Of a stretch of 64,000 nt of DNA, positions 30,193 to 40,149 are shown one piece after another. Under the pieces are notes generated by a model. That model searched no databases and was not told the DNA's origin. It saw only the letters and a list, made by a program, of their open reading frames with translations. How positions within the stretch are numbered: the stretch's first letter is position 1; every line of letters begins with the position of its first letter. This stretch comes from [Zimmermannella] faecalis ATCC 13722 (GTDB taxonomy: Bacteria; Actinomycetota; Actinomycetes; Actinomycetales; Microbacteriaceae): positions 434,001 through 498,000 of the forward strand of contig NZ_KB907074.1 in the NCBI RefSeq assembly GCF_000381765.1, written 5' to 3'. Position numbers and translations under genes: made by a program.

Positions 30193-30647
30193 GTCGACCT
30201 CCCAAATTGGCCCAATTCCCGGCGCGCGGATCCGACGAACCGATCGATGATCTCGACTGATCGCTGCGAACCGCCAGTGTCAACATGCACCCGCAGCCGA
30301 TCTAAGTGGCCGAGATCTGGCAGGGGCGCAGCGATTCGAAAGTTCGACTTGGTGCAGCCATGATGAGTTTGATTCCATCCTCCCCGTGCTTCGAAGAGCG
30401 AAACCTCAGGGCTTGACAACCAGATGGCGACCTCCACTTCAGCCGGAGCGGAATCTCGGCCATGACGAAACGGCCGCTCTACGCACTCGAGCACGACACC
30501 CGGCGCGAGGATCGCGTGGACCTCCGCGTGGAGATACGACTCGTCGATCGAAAAGGGACCGATCGAGATTGCCGCACGAGAATCACTCAGCACCAACGGG
30601 TACACGCCTGCAACAGGAACCGGCAGAAATGCGGAACTTTGATTCAT
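30189..30647 (-). CDS. hypothetical protein of the accessory pair
   Basis: 152 aa, start ATG 30645-30647, TAGAAA 7 nt upstream. The protein (MNQSSAFLPVPVAGVYPLVL...SIGPFSIDESYLHAEVHAILAPGVVLECVERPF...) looks like a compact beta-rich soluble domain without a signal peptide, transmembrane helix or known motif. Codon use and base composition are less G/C-rich than in neighbouring housekeeping genes, which hints at transfer. Its end overlaps the frameshifted gene downstream (ATGA), so the products probably worked together. I do not recognise a function. Confidence 0.72.
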   Translation of the reverse strand: MNQSSAFLPVPVAGVYPLVLSDSRAAISIGPFSIDESYLHAEVHAILAPGVVLECVERPFRHGRDSAPAEVEVAIWLSSPEVSLFEARGGWNQTHHGCTKSNFRIAAPLPDLGHLDRLRVHVDTGGSQRSVEIIDRFVGSARRELGQFGRST

Positions 30648-30762
30648 GCCGACATTTCTACTTCAACAGCCCATACACCTGACGAAAAACGAGTCTGGAT
30701 AGAGAAGCGATTGCCCGATCATCTCCCCAGTTTCCACCCAGCGGCCACCGAGGTCAGCGGTC

Positions 30763-31698
30763 CTACTCCGCGGCGAGGAGCTCTCGCGTACGCTCCACAT
30801 CGAGATGCAGCTCGGCGACGAGGGCGGGCAGCGAGTCGAATCGCTCCATCGAACGGATGAAGTCGACGAGCTCGAGCGAAACGGTCTTGCCGTAGAGGTC
30901 AAAGCTCCGGTCGAGCACGTACGCCTCGATCTGCTTCTGCGGCACCCCCTCGAACGTCGGATTGTTCCCGACCGAGATCGCCGCGGGCAGCCGCTCGCCG
31001 TCGACGAGCATCCATCCCGCGTACACACCATCGGCCGGAACGTATCCCTCGACCGTTTCGGGGCCAAGATTCGCCGTCGGGAAGCCGAGCTCGCGCCCCC
31101 GTTTCGCGCCGTGCACGACCTCGCCGCGAATGACGTGGTGCCGGTCGAGCGCGGCGGTGACGGCGCGAACATTTCCGTGGTCGAGCAGCATCCGGATGCG
31201 CGAGGACGAGGCGCGGTGGTCCGTGCCGTCGGAGGTCTCGGGCACGACGACGGTGTCGAACCCGTCTCGCGCTCCTCGTGTGCGAAGGAACTCGACGTCG
31301 CCCGCACCGCGATGCCCGAAGCGGAAGTCACTCCCGAGCACGATCGCTTCCATACCGAGTTCGTCAACGAGGAAGTCAACAAACTGCTCCGGAGTGAGCT
31401 GCGAGAACTCGCGGGTGAACTGCACGACCACGACCGCGTCGATGCCGACTTCCTCGAGGAGTTCCTCTTTCTGCACGAGCGACACGAGCGGACGCGGCGC
31501 TCGCTCTGGCGCAAACAGCACCGCGGGATGCCGATCAAAGGTGACGACGACGGTCGAGCGACCCGACGCACTCGCGAGCTCACGAGCCCGGTCGATGAGC
31601 GCCCGGTGACCGCAGTGCACGCCGTCAAACTTTCCGATCGTGACGACTGACGGCCTCAACTCCTCGGGAAGCGAGTCGTGATTCGAGAGCACGATCAT
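30763..31698 (-). CDS. ribF: bifunctional riboflavin kinase / FAD synthetase
   Basis: 311 aa. The N-terminal adenylyltransferase domain has TIGKFDGVHCGHRALI and SSSRIRMLLDHGNV (ISST-like), and the C-terminal flavokinase domain has KRGRELGFPTANL and SVGNNPTF. Makes FMN and then FAD. The ATG overlaps the downstream end of a small membrane protein gene by 4 nt, and the gene belongs to the truB operon, as usual in actinobacteria. Confidence 0.97.
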   Translation of the reverse strand: MIVLSNHDSLPEELRPSVVTIGKFDGVHCGHRALIDRARELASASGRSTVVVTFDRHPAVLFAPERAPRPLVSLVQKEELLEEVGIDAVVVVQFTREFSQLTPEQFVDFLVDELGMEAIVLGSDFRFGHRGAGDVEFLRTRGARDGFDTVVVPETSDGTDHRASSSRIRMLLDHGNVRAVTAALDRHHVIRGEVVHGAKRGRELGFPTANLGPETVEGYVPADGVYAGWMLVDGERLPAAISVGNNPTFEGVPQKQIEAYVLDRSFDLYGKTVSLELVDFIRSMERFDSLPALVAELHLDVERTRELLAAE

Positions 31699-32108
31699 GC
31701 CGTCACCTCGCTCGGCGCACGGAGCCTCGACTGACGCAGCTGCGTTTCAAGGTACGAGAATCCGACGAGAGGGAGCACGAGAGGAATATACAGGTATCCG
31801 CGTCCGAACCCACTCCAGACCGTCGCGGCGGGAAACAGCTCGGGGTCGAGTCCCGAGAGCACTCCGACACCAATGACCCCGGCAAACTCGAAGGTCAGCG
31901 CGATCCAAGCGATCAGGCGCCACACGCCCCCGCGGTGCGCGAGCGCGAGGGCCACGCCCGCGACGAGATACACGACGGCGGCGACCGCGCTCAGCGTGTA
32001 CGCAAGCGGTGCCGCGTCAAACTCGCTGATGATCTGGTAGGTGCTCCGTCCGGTAGCGGCGAGAAACAGCACGACGTAAATGGCGACGAGAAATCGTGAG
32101 GCGCCCAT
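31695..32108 (-). CDS. four-helix integral membrane protein, unknown
   Basis: 137 aa from ATG 32106-32108. Four hydrophobic helices (RFLVAIYVVLFLAATG, LAYTLSAVAAVVYLVAGVALALA, VWRLIAWIALTFEFAGVIGVGVLSG, LYIPLVLPLVGFSYLE). The frame is open upstream but this ATG overlaps the upstream stop by one base (TAATG) and the overlap with ribF is 4 nt, so it is translationally coupled within the truB-ribF operon. Small proteins like this are common next to ribF in Microbacteriaceae; function unknown. Confidence 0.82.
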   Translation of the reverse strand: MGASRFLVAIYVVLFLAATGRSTYQIISEFDAAPLAYTLSAVAAVVYLVAGVALALAHRGGVWRLIAWIALTFEFAGVIGVGVLSGLDPELFPAATVWSGFGRGYLYIPLVLPLVGFSYLETQLRQSRLRAPSEVTA

Positions 32109-32491
32109 TAGGCACCCCCGATGATCGATGCGGCGCCGACCCAGATCTGTTGCATCCGAATGACCATGACGGCGATGGCGAAGGCGGCGACCGCGAGCAC
32201 GGCGTTCGACCACCGCACGCGTTCGATGATCGACCACACGATCGCCAGTGGCGGAATCAGCAGGGCGGCAATGAGATACATCCAGAACTCGAGGGCGTCG
32301 CCACGCACCGGATTGCCCGCCGCGGGAGCGATGAGCACCATGACCAGCTGCACCAGCAGGAGTACTTCGAGCAGTGCGACGGAACCAACCGTCAGGTCGT
32401 TCGGCTTGTGATCGCGAAATGCGGCCACGAGGCAGATGATGCCCCCCACGATGCCTATCCCGAGTTGTGCCCAGGCGTACCACTCGATCAT
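32108..32491 (-). CDS. four-helix integral membrane protein, unknown
   Basis: 127 aa. Four hydrophobic segments (WAQLGIGIVGGIICLVAAF, TVGSVALLEVLLLVQLVMVLIAPAAG, LEFWMYLIAALLIPPLAIVWSII, WSNAVLAVAAFAIAVMVIRMQ). Start ATG 32489-32491 overlaps the truB stop by 4 nt. Partner of the adjacent membrane protein gene; likely co-translated. No named family recognised. Confidence 0.82.
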   Translation of the reverse strand: MIEWYAWAQLGIGIVGGIICLVAAFRDHKPNDLTVGSVALLEVLLLVQLVMVLIAPAAGNPVRGDALEFWMYLIAALLIPPLAIVWSIIERVRWSNAVLAVAAFAIAVMVIRMQQIWVGAASIIGGA

Positions 32492-33432
32492 GCGTCACCC
32501 TGCCGTTGCGGCATGTTCATGAGGATCTTCGTGACCCCATCTCGCACCTCGAAGAGGCCAACGAGTGTGCCACTGGTATCGATCGCCGCGATCGGGCCAA
32601 CCAGTTCGGCAACCTCATCGGGGGCCTCGATCTTCCGACCGTTCCGGAGTGCCGCCGCGACCTCCTCCGAAGCTTCGTAGACGGCGAACTGGCGCGTGGC
32701 GACTTCCCCCGGCGACCGCAAGAACGACGCGAGGTCTGGGTCGGCGACGTCAGCAGCATCGTCGACCGAGTAGGGCCCGACTTCGAGCCGCCGTAGTGCC
32801 GAGAGGTGCGCACCGACGCCGAGTTCTTCGCCGAGATCGCGGGCGATGGCCCGCACGTACGTCCCAGAGGAGCAGGCGACGCGGAGTCGCACCTCGAGCG
32901 AGGCGGTCGCCCCTGCTTCAGCGTCTCCCCGATGAAACTCCGTTCCGAGCACCCGCAGCTCCGTGATCGTCACGGGTCGTGGTGCAAGCTGCACGTCTTC
33001 GCCGTCGCGGACTCTGCGATAGCTTCGCACGCCGTCGACCTTGATCGCACTGACGGCGCTCGGCACCTGGTTGATCGCGCCTCGCTGCGTCGCGAGCGCG
33101 GCCTCGAGCCGGTCGTAGGTGATCGCGCGAAGCGCGGATTCGTCGGCGACGCACTTGACCTCGCCCTCGGCATCCTCGGTGGTCGTGGTGCTGCCGAATC
33201 GCACCGTCGCTTCATAGACCTTGTCTTCACCGACGAGATACGTAAGCAGGCGGGTCGCGTCACCGACCCCGACGAGCATGAGCCCGGTCGCCATCGGGTC
33301 GAGTGTGCCCGCGTGGCCGACTTTTCGGGTGCCGAGCGCTCGCCGGGTGCGGGATACGAGATCGTGACTCGTGATACCGGCCGGCTTGTCGAGGAGCAGC
33401 AGCCCGTGCGGGCCATCGGTGCGAGGAGACAT
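32488..33432 (-). CDS. truB: tRNA pseudouridine(55) synthase
   Basis: 314 aa from ATG 33430-33432. Catalytic Asp in the motif KVGHAGTLDPMATGLMLVGVG; opening MSPRTDGPHGLLLLDKPAGITSHDLV is canonical. It makes psi-55 in the tRNA T-loop. A strong TAGAAT sits 7 nt before this ATG, confirming it over the long open frame upstream, which is only the shadow of the panE-like gene. First gene of the truB - two membrane proteins - ribF operon. Confidence 0.97.
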   Translation of the reverse strand: MSPRTDGPHGLLLLDKPAGITSHDLVSRTRRALGTRKVGHAGTLDPMATGLMLVGVGDATRLLTYLVGEDKVYEATVRFGSTTTTEDAEGEVKCVADESALRAITYDRLEAALATQRGAINQVPSAVSAIKVDGVRSYRRVRDGEDVQLAPRPVTITELRVLGTEFHRGDAEAGATASLEVRLRVACSSGTYVRAIARDLGEELGVGAHLSALRRLEVGPYSVDDAADVADPDLASFLRSPGEVATRQFAVYEASEEVAAALRNGRKIEAPDEVAELVGPIAAIDTSGTLVGLFEVRDGVTKILMNMPQRQGDA

Positions 33433-33439
33433 CCGCACA

Positions 33440-33445
33440 ATTCTA
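33440..33445 (-). promoter_or_regulatory. -10 element for leaderless truB
   Basis: TAGAAT, 7 nt before the truB ATG, in a 39-bp divergent gap. Confidence 0.55.
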
Positions 33446-33459
33446 TGCCGCCGGCTGGC

Positions 33460-33465
33460 TAGGCT
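33460..33465 (+). promoter_or_regulatory. -10 element for leaderless panE-like gene
   Basis: TAGGCT, 6 nt before the ATG at 33472; opposite orientation to the truB element 14 bp away. Confidence 0.5.
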
Positions 33466-33471
33466 GGGACG

Positions 33472-34473
33472 ATGCGTGTCTCGGTGATCGGAATCGGCGC
33501 GGTGGGCGGCGCGATTGCCGCCCTCCTCGACCGTGCCGGGCATTCGGTGCACGCGGTCGCCCGTGGACACACTCTTGCGGCAGTGCGCGAACACGGACTC
33601 CGTCTTGTTGGCGCCGCCGGGGAACACACCTCCCGAGTTTCGGTTGGACCTCGGGTCGACGACGAGGCCGAGGTCGTGCTGCTCGCCGTCCGAACGTTCC
33701 AGACCGAGCGCGCGCTCGAGGAACACGCCGACGCGATTGGCGATCGCCCGGTCATCGTGACGCAAAACGGCGTCCGCGGTCCGGAACGTGCCGCCAAAGC
33801 GCTCGGCCGCGATGCCGGCGTCTTCGGGCTGCTCACGACGTTTCCCGCGAGTGGGCTCGGGCCGGGGCGCGTTCGCCTTACCGGTCTCGGCAGCATGACG
33901 ATCGCCCCAGTGCTCGCGGCGGATGCTCCGGCGGCGACCAGACTCGCGCACGTCCTCAACGCCGCACTGCCGACGCGGCCCGCAGACAATCTGCCCGGGC
34001 TGCTGTGGACGAAGCTGCTCCTCAACGAGGTCAATCCGCTCCCGGCCATTACCGGTTCGAGCGTGCAGTACACCGCGACCCATCCACTACTGTCGCCGAT
34101 TCTCGCGCGGGCGCTCGAGGAGACCGTCGCGGTGATCGATGCGCAGCGCATCCGCCCCGCGCCCGTCGGCCGGCTCCATCCGGCGCACGTCACCGCGGTG
34201 CGTGAGGGGCGCGCGCTCGATATCGTTCGTGGTCGCCTCGGCCGCATGTTCGGGGTGTTTCCGAATCCCGCCTCAACCCTGCAGTCGATCCGACGCGGCG
34301 AACCGACCGAAATCGATGATCTGAGCGGCGAGGTCGTGCGCGTCGGTCACGACTTCGGTATTGCGACGCCGGTGAACGCCGCGCTCGTCAGCCTCGTCGA
34401 GCACGTCACGGCAACGCGTCGGTTTCTTCCCGCAGCCGAGTTAGCACGGGTGGTTGCGAGCGTGACGGGATGA
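33472..34473 (+). CDS. 2-dehydropantoate 2-reductase (ketopantoate reductase-like)
   Basis: 333 aa. N-terminal Rossmann motif VIGIGAVGGAIAALL, the nucleotide-loop VTQNGVRGPE, and the C-terminal catalytic-helix block LLWTKLLLNEVNPLPAITGSS with a lysine in WTK and an asparagine/glutamate pattern close to PanE. It probably reduces ketopantoate with NADPH for pantothenate/CoA synthesis. Substrate identity is inferred; relatives with other 2-keto acids exist. Ends with an ATGA overlap into mutY. Confidence 0.88.
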   Translation: MRVSVIGIGAVGGAIAALLDRAGHSVHAVARGHTLAAVREHGLRLVGAAGEHTSRVSVGPRVDDEAEVVLLAVRTFQTERALEEHADAIGDRPVIVTQNGVRGPERAAKALGRDAGVFGLLTTFPASGLGPGRVRLTGLGSMTIAPVLAADAPAATRLAHVLNAALPTRPADNLPGLLWTKLLLNEVNPLPAITGSSVQYTATHPLLSPILARALEETVAVIDAQRIRPAPVGRLHPAHVTAVREGRALDIVRGRLGRMFGVFPNPASTLQSIRRGEPTEIDDLSGEVVRVGHDFGIATPVNAALVSLVEHVTATRRFLPAAELARVVASVTG

Positions 34474-35366
34474 GCCGTCACCAGCTATCAGAGCTCGTCG
34501 AGCGCGTCATCGACTGGTACGACCGCAACGCTCGCGAGTTTCCATGGCGGGAAACGAACTGCTCGCCCTGGGGGATCCTCGTGAGCGAGATCATGAGCCA
34601 GCAGACCCAGATGTCGCGGGTGCTGCCCAAGTGGCTCGAGTTTCTCGAGCGCTGGCCGACGCCAGCGGACTTCGCCGATGCGTCTGACGCCGACGCCATT
34701 CGAGCGTGGGATCGGCTCGGGTATCCGCGCCGTGCGATCCAGCTGCGTCGATGCGCGCAGGCAATCGTCGACGAGTGGGGCGGCGACGTGCCGCGGCACC
34801 GAGAAGACCTCCTCGCCCTACCAGGCATCGGCCCGTACACCTCAGCGGCGGTCGCCGCGTTTGCATTCGGCGAGGTCGTGCCCGTTGTGGATACCAACGT
34901 GCGGCGCGTGCTCGCGCGCACGCAACACGGCGACGAGTTCGCGTGGGCGCCGAATCACCGGCGAGACGACGCCGAGATGCTCGCGCTGCTGCCAGAGGAT
35001 GAGGCCGCCGCGGCGAGCTGGAACGCCGGCGCCATGGAGCTTGGCGCGGTGATCTGCACCGCGCGTCGACCCGCGTGTGACGACTGCCCCGTGTCGGACC
35101 TGTGCGAGTGGAACCTCGCGGGGCGACCGCCCGGCGAGGCGCCACGCCGCCCGCAGCCGAAGTTCGAAGGCTCGGATCGGCAGGTGCGGGGGCGAATCAT
35201 GGCCCTCCTCCGCGACGCAGAGGAGGGCGTTGCGCTCGACGAGATCGTCGCCGGTATCGGCGCGATCGATGCCGAGCCACGCGCCCGTGCGCTCCGGCTC
35301 GTCGACGACCTCGTGAGCGACGGCCTCGCAATGGCCGACGGCGAATTACGGCGGCTCCCCCACTAA
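34470..35366 (+). CDS. mutY: A/G-specific adenine glycosylase
   Basis: 298 aa. HhH-GPD fold: EIMSQQTQMSRV, the hairpin LPGIGPYTSAAVAAFAFGEVVPVVDTNVRRVL with catalytic Asp in VDTN, and the [4Fe-4S] ligands C-x6-C-x2-C-x5-C (CTARRPACDDCPVSDLC). It removes A opposite 8-oxoG. It lacks the C-terminal NUDIX-like domain of E. coli MutY; instead about 60 residues of a winged-helix-like tail end the protein. The start overlaps panE by 4 nt. Confidence 0.95.
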   Translation: MSRHQLSELVERVIDWYDRNAREFPWRETNCSPWGILVSEIMSQQTQMSRVLPKWLEFLERWPTPADFADASDADAIRAWDRLGYPRRAIQLRRCAQAIVDEWGGDVPRHREDLLALPGIGPYTSAAVAAFAFGEVVPVVDTNVRRVLARTQHGDEFAWAPNHRRDDAEMLALLPEDEAAAASWNAGAMELGAVICTARRPACDDCPVSDLCEWNLAGRPPGEAPRRPQPKFEGSDRQVRGRIMALLRDAEEGVALDEIVAGIGAIDAEPRARALRLVDDLVSDGLAMADGELRRLPH

Positions 35367-35399
35367 CGCCGCGCGGTTGTACCGACTGCGGAAACGGCC

Positions 35400-35450
35400 G
35401 TTCGCCCCGTGAAGCGGCAACCACCTGGGTTCCCGCAGCACGGGGCGAAC
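35400..35450. terminator. bidirectional terminator between mutY and rbfA
   Basis: Outer stem of 12 bp (35400-35411 with 35439-35450) enclosing a nested GCGG...CCGC and AACC...GGTT hairpin. It lies in the 99-bp gap between the convergent mutY and rbfA stops. On the plus strand GGTTTTGG follows 6-12 nt later, giving a short U-run after mutY. Confidence 0.7.
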
Positions 35451-35465
35451 TGCGCGGTTTTGGAG

Positions 35466-35885
35466 TTAGTCCTCCTCGCGGTACGGGTTCGACTCGCCGG
35501 CGAAGCCCTTGCCATCGCGTTCCGCGGCAAGCCGCGCATCCTCTTCCCGCGCCCGCTCGAGCAGGTCGTCAATGCGACCCGCGGTGTCGGGCAACGCGTC
35601 GAGCACGAACTCGAGCGAGGGCGTGAGCCGGACATTAAGGTTCCGGCCGACCTCGGAGCGCAGCATGCCGGTCGCGCTCTTCAGCGCTGCGCCGGTCTCG
35701 ACACGCTCTTCTTCACTGCCGTAAACGGTGTAGAAGACGGTCGCGTGCTGGAGGTCGCCGGTCACTCGCACGTCGGTGATCGTGACGAACCCGAGCCGGG
35801 GGTCTTTGACCCCCCGCTCGAGCGCCTGCGCCACGAGCACCTTGATGCGGTCAGCGAGGCGAGCCGCGCGCGGGTTCTCAGCCAC
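35466..35885 (-). CDS. rbfA: 30S ribosome-binding factor A
   Basis: 139 aa. KH-like fold: [51 protein letters not shown], then [14 protein letters not shown]. It assists 16S 5'-end maturation. ATG overlaps the infB stop by 8 nt. C-terminal tail is charged. In most actinobacteria truB follows; here mutY and panE separate them. Confidence 0.97.
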   Translation of the reverse strand: MAENPRAARLADRIKVLVAQALERGVKDPRLGFVTITDVRVTGDLQHATVFYTVYGSEEERVETGAALKSATGMLRSEVGRNLNVRLTPSLEFVLDALPDTAGRIDDLLERAREEDARLAAERDGKGFAGESNPYREED

Positions 35886-38718
35886 GGGGCTTCTCCACCA
35901 TCTCGGTCGTCTCGATCTCGTCGCCGACCTGGATGTCGTTGAACTTACCGAGGCCGATACCGCACTCGTAGCCGTCGCGAACCTCGGTCACGTCGTCCTT
36001 GAACCGGCGCAGCGACTCGATCGCGAGGCCATCGGCCACGACAACACCCTCGCGGATGATGCGGGCCTTGGCGTTGCGCGTGATCGTGCCCGACTGCACG
36101 AGGCAGCCGGCGATGTTGCCGAACTTCGAGGAGCGGAAGATCTCGCGGATCTCCGCGACACCCGACTGGACTTCCTCGTATTCCGGCTCGAGCATGCCGG
36201 TGAGCGAACGCTCGACCGACTCGATCGCGTCGTAGATGACCGAGTAGAAGCGGATGTCGACGCCCTCGCGCAGGGCGGCCTGGCGGGCCTTCATGTCGGG
36301 TCGGACGTTGAAGCCGATGATCACCGCGTTGTCGATGGTCGCGAGGTTCACGTCGGACTCGCTGATCGCACCCACGCCACGGTGGATGATGCGCAGCTGC
36401 ACCGAGTCGTCGACCTCGATCTTGAGGAGCGAGTCCTCGAGCGCCTCGACGGCACCCGAAACGTCACCCTTGATGATGAGGTTGAGCGACTGCACCTTGC
36501 CCTCTTCGAGCGCGCGGGTGAAGTCTTCGAGCGACATGCGCTTGCGAGCCTTCGCGAGCTGCGCGTTGCGTTCGACCGCCTCGCGCTTCTCGGCGATCTG
36601 CCGGGCCGTACGGTCGTCCTCGGTAACGAGGAACGTGTCGCCAGCGCGCGGCACCGAGCTGAGCCCCTGCACCTGCACGGGGCGCGACGGCTCTGCCGCC
36701 TCGACGCTTTCGCCGTTCTCGTCGAGCATCGCGCGAACGCGACCGTAGGCCGTGCCAGCAACGATCGAGTCGCCGACGCGCAGCGTTCCCGACTGGATCA
36801 GCACGGTGGCGACCGCACCGCGGCCCTTGTCGAGCTTCGCTTCGATCGCGGTACCGCGAGCGTCCTTGTTGGGGTTTGCCCGCAGGTCGAGCTCGGCGTC
36901 GGCGGTGAGCAGCACGGCGTCGATAACGTCGCGCACACCGTCGCCGGTCTTCGCCGACACGTTGACGAACATCGTGTCGCCGCCGTACTCCTCGGCAACA
37001 AGGTCGTACTCCGTGAGCTGCGCCCGCACCTTGTCGGGGTTCGCGCCCTCGGCGTCAATCTTGTTCACCGCGACGACGATCGGCACATCGGCCGCCTTCG
37101 CGTGGTTCAGCGCCTCAATCGTCTGCGGCATGATGCCGTCGTCAGCCGCAACCACGAGGATCGCAACGTCGGTGACGTTTGCACCGCGGGCACGCATTGC
37201 CGTGAAGGCCTCGTGACCCGGGGTGTCGATGAACGTAATGGCGCGTTCGACGCCGTCGTGTTCACCGGTGACCTGGTAGGCGCCAATGTGCTGCGTGATG
37301 CCGCCGGCCTCGCCGCCCTGCACATTGCTGCGACGAATCGCATCGAGCAGTCGGGTCTTACCGTGGTCGACGTGGCCCATGACGGTGACGACGGGAGGAC
37401 GAACCTCGAGCTCGTCATCGGTCTCGGCCTCTTCTTCACCCTCGAGGTCGATGTCGAAGGCCTCGAGCAGCTCTCGGTCTTCGTCCTCGGGCGAAACGAT
37501 CTCAATCTTGTAGCCAAGCTCGCCACCGAGGATCTCGAAGGTCGCCTCGTCGAGCGACTCCGTCGCCGTCGCCATCTCACCGAGGTGGAACAGTACGGTC
37601 ACGAGGTCGCCGGGCGACGCATCAATCTTGTCGGCAAAGTCCGAGATCGAGGCACCACGACGCAGCCGGATGCGCGTCTCGCCATCACCGCGGGGAACCT
37701 TCACGCCGCCAATCGACGGCGCCTCCCGCATCTCAAATTCTGCCCGCTTCGTCCGCTTCGACTTGCGCGCCTTCGACTTGCCGCCACCGCGACCGAAGGC
37801 ACCTGCCGTGCCACCGCGACCGCGGCCACCGGGGCCAGGACGACCGCCGCCACCGGCGGGACGCGGACCGCCAAAGCCGCCGCCGGGACGACCACCGCCA
37901 CCGGCGCCGCCACCGCGACCGCGACCGCCGCCAGCGCCGCCACCGGCGTGCTGCGGACGCTCACCCGGAAGCACCCGGGGCTGACCGGGACGCGCGGGGC
38001 CCGCGGGCCCACGGCCTCCGACCGAGCCGGGCTTCGGCGCACCGGGGCGAGGACCGCCAGGACGCGGCGAGCCGCCCTTCGGGCTGAAGGGGTTGTTGCC
38101 CGGGCGCGGGCGCGCGCCCATCCCCTGCGACGAGGCGTAGGGGTTGTTCCCGGGCCGAGGTCCGCGGGGACGCGGGATGTTGTTGCCATCAGCGCCGCCG
38201 GGCTTCGGCGCGCCGGGCTTCGGTGCGGCAGCGCCGGGCTTGGCGCCCGGTCGTGCCTGCTGTGCCTGGTCACCCGAATCCTGCTGGTTCGGTGCAGGGG
38301 TCGGCGTCGGCGTAACCGCCGAGCGGGCAGCCGGCTTGGCCGCCGGGGCCTCGGTCGACTTTGCAGCCGGCTTCGCCGCGGGCTTCGCCGCCGCGCCGGG
38401 CTTCGGCCCAGGGGTCGAGGGACGAGCCGCGGGGCGGGCAGCGCCGGGCTTCGGGGCGTTCGAGCCCGAGGCAGGCTTGGGTGCGCCGGGCTTCGGCGCA
38501 GAGCCCTTCGACTCCGACGCTGCCGGTGCTGCAGACTCAGCGGAGCCACCGGCCTCGGCGCGACGCTTCAGTTCGTCGCGCAGTCGGCGAGCCACCGGGG
38601 GCTCGACGCTCGACGAGGCGGTCTTAACGAACTCGCCCATCTCTTGCAGGGTCGCGAGTGCGACCTTGGATTCGACGCCCATCTCGGCGGCGATCTCATG
38701 TACGCGTGGTTTTGCCAC
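35878..38718 (-). CDS. infB: translation initiation factor IF-2
   Basis: 946 aa from GTG 38716-38718, with AGGAG just upstream and the family N-terminus (V)[17 protein letters not shown]. Residues about 60-330 are a low-complexity linker rich in Pro, Gly, Ala, Arg, with repeated PKPGAPKPG and GGGRGRGGG units. The GTPase domain follows: G1 [13 protein letters not shown]3 DTPGHEAF, G4 NKIDAE. Beta-barrel and C-terminal domains complete it. It places initiator tRNA in the 30S P site. Frame also open 4 codons upstream. Confidence 0.98.
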   Translation of the reverse strand: MAKPRVHEIAAEMGVESKVALATLQEMGEFVKTASSSVEPPVARRLRDELKRRAEAGGSAESAAPAASESKGSAPKPGAPKPASGSNAPKPGAARPAARPSTPGPKPGAAAKPAAKPAAKSTEAPAAKPAARSAVTPTPTPAPNQQDSGDQAQQARPGAKPGAAAPKPGAPKPGGADGNNIPRPRGPRPGNNPYASSQGMGARPRPGNNPFSPKGGSPRPGGPRPGAPKPGSVGGRGPAGPARPGQPRVLPGERPQHAGGGAGGGRGRGGGAGGGGRPGGGFGGPRPAGGGGRPGPGGRGRGGTAGAFGRGGGKSKARKSKRTKRAEFEMREAPSIGGVKVPRGDGETRIRLRRGASISDFADKIDASPGDLVTVLFHLGEMATATESLDEATFEILGGELGYKIEIVSPEDEDRELLEAFDIDLEGEEEAETDDELEVRPPVVTVMGHVDHGKTRLLDAIRRSNVQGGEAGGITQHIGAYQVTGEHDGVERAITFIDTPGHEAFTAMRARGANVTDVAILVVAADDGIMPQTIEALNHAKAADVPIVVAVNKIDAEGANPDKVRAQLTEYDLVAEEYGGDTMFVNVSAKTGDGVRDVIDAVLLTADAELDLRANPNKDARGTAIEAKLDKGRGAVATVLIQSGTLRVGDSIVAGTAYGRVRAMLDENGESVEAAEPSRPVQVQGLSSVPRAGDTFLVTEDDRTARQIAEKREAVERNAQLAKARKRMSLEDFTRALEEGKVQSLNLIIKGDVSGAVEALEDSLLKIEVDDSVQLRIIHRGVGAISESDVNLATIDNAVIIGFNVRPDMKARQAALREGVDIRFYSVIYDAIESVERSLTGMLEPEYEEVQSGVAEIREIFRSSKFGNIAGCLVQSGTITRNAKARIIREGVVVADGLAIESLRRFKDDVTEVRDGYECGIGLGKFNDIQVGDEIETTEMVEKPRG

Positions 38719-38792
38719 AGTTCTCCTCATCAGGGGGTCTACCCCCCGAGTGGGAGCAGACCAATTAGCGGTTGTGCCTCATCGCGAGCCAC

Positions 38793-39074
38793 TCATGATT
38801 GGTCCATAGTCCGATCAACAACCTTTGCTGGTAGTTCTTCTAGGTACGCACGAAGCTCGGTTTCATCCAGCTCCCCGACCCGCAGCGCGCGTCGGAACTG
38901 CTTGCGGTCGAGGGCGTTCTGCACGCATCCGACCTGCGGATGCAGCCACGCGCCCCTGCCGGGAAGTGCACGATTCCGGTCGACCCGGAGCCGCGCATCC
39001 ACCACGACAACTCTGATGAGTTGTTCTTGTGGGGCACGCACACGACAACCGATGCACGTTCGCACTGAGTTCAT
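38793..39074 (-). CDS. YlxR family RNA-binding protein
   Basis: 93 aa. Motif TCIGCRVRAPQEQLIRVV, then GRGAWLHPQVGCVQNALDRKQFRRALR, as in YlxR/DUF448. Small basic protein between nusA and infB, its conserved place; suggested to modulate RNase P or transcription in other species. ATG 39072-39074, with GGGGAG 4 nt upstream. It ends 74 bp before infB. Confidence 0.92.
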   Translation of the reverse strand: MNSVRTCIGCRVRAPQEQLIRVVVVDARLRVDRNRALPGRGAWLHPQVGCVQNALDRKQFRRALRVGELDETELRAYLEELPAKVVDRTMDQS

Positions 39075-39120
39075 AGTACTCCCCCGCGACCAGACTCGCT
39101 GGCGCGACTCGACGTCGACG

Positions 39121-40149
39121 CTACGATTCGTCCGGGTCTTCCATCACGCTGTCGGGCTGAATGTCGATGCGGGCGCCAGTGAGTCGCGCGGCAAGTCGGG
39201 CGTTCTGCCCCTCCTTGCCGATCGCGAGCGAGAGTTGGAAGTCGGGCACGAGCACGCGCACCGCCTTGGTCTTCGGGTCAAGCACGAACGAGCTCGACAC
39301 CTTCGCGGGACTCAGGGCGTTCGCCACGAACTCCGCGAGGTTGTTCGAATAGTCGACAATGTCGATCTTCTCGTCGTCGAGCTCGTTCGTGACGGCGCGC
39401 ACGCGGGCGCCGAGCGGGCCAATGCAGGCGCCCTTTGCGTTGAACCCGGGCTCGGTCGCGCGCACCGCGACCTTCGACCGGTGCCCGGCCTCGCGCGCGA
39501 CCGCGACGATGTCGACCATGCCGTTCGCAATCTCGGGCACCTCGTTCGCGAAGAGCTTGCGCACGAGTTGCGGGTGCGTGCGCGAGACCGTGATGCGCGC
39601 GCTGCGGGTGCCGCGCCCAACGCGCTCGACGCGCTCGACCTTCGTGACAAACACACGAATGCGACGGCCGTGTCGGTAATCCTCGCCCGGTACCTGCTCC
39701 TCCGGCGGCAATACCGCCTCGACGCCGGGGGCGATCTCGATGCGAACCATCTTCGGGTCTTCGCCCTGCTGAATCACGCCGTTCACGATGTCGCCCTCGC
39801 GCCCACGGAACTCCCCGAGCACCTTGTCGGTGTCGATGTTCCGCATCCGCTGCGTGATGACCTGCTTGGCTGCCGAAGCCGCGATGCGACCGAAGTCCTC
39901 GGCCGGCAAAAGCGCCTCGCCGATGACCTCACCCTCGTCGTCGAACTGCGGCTCGACGATCGTGACCTCGCCCGTCTGCCGGTCGAGGTTGACGCGCGCG
40001 CCCTCGGGAGGCGTCGGCTGGCCGGCCTCGGCCGTCGTGTGCTTGACGTAGGCCGCGAAGATCGCCTGCTCGAGAATCTCGACGAGCTCGTCGAAGGGAA
40101 TCTCCCGCTCTCGCTCAAGCATGCGCAGCACTGCAGGATCGATCTTCAT
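39121..40149 (-). CDS. nusA: transcription termination/antitermination protein NusA
   Basis: 342 aa, the short actinobacterial form. N-terminal RNA-polymerase-binding domain ([36 protein letters not shown]), an S1 domain (about 115-180) and two KH domains ([51 protein letters not shown]). GGAGGAGA precedes the ATG. rimP, which normally lies directly upstream, is absent here; proS takes that place. Confidence 0.97.
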   Translation of the reverse strand: MKIDPAVLRMLEREREIPFDELVEILEQAIFAAYVKHTTAEAGQPTPPEGARVNLDRQTGEVTIVEPQFDDEGEVIGEALLPAEDFGRIAASAAKQVITQRMRNIDTDKVLGEFRGREGDIVNGVIQQGEDPKMVRIEIAPGVEAVLPPEEQVPGEDYRHGRRIRVFVTKVERVERVGRGTRSARITVSRTHPQLVRKLFANEVPEIANGMVDIVAVAREAGHRSKVAVRATEPGFNAKGACIGPLGARVRAVTNELDDEKIDIVDYSNNLAEFVANALSPAKVSSSFVLDPKTKAVRVLVPDFQLSLAIGKEGQNARLAARLTGARIDIQPDSVMEDPDES

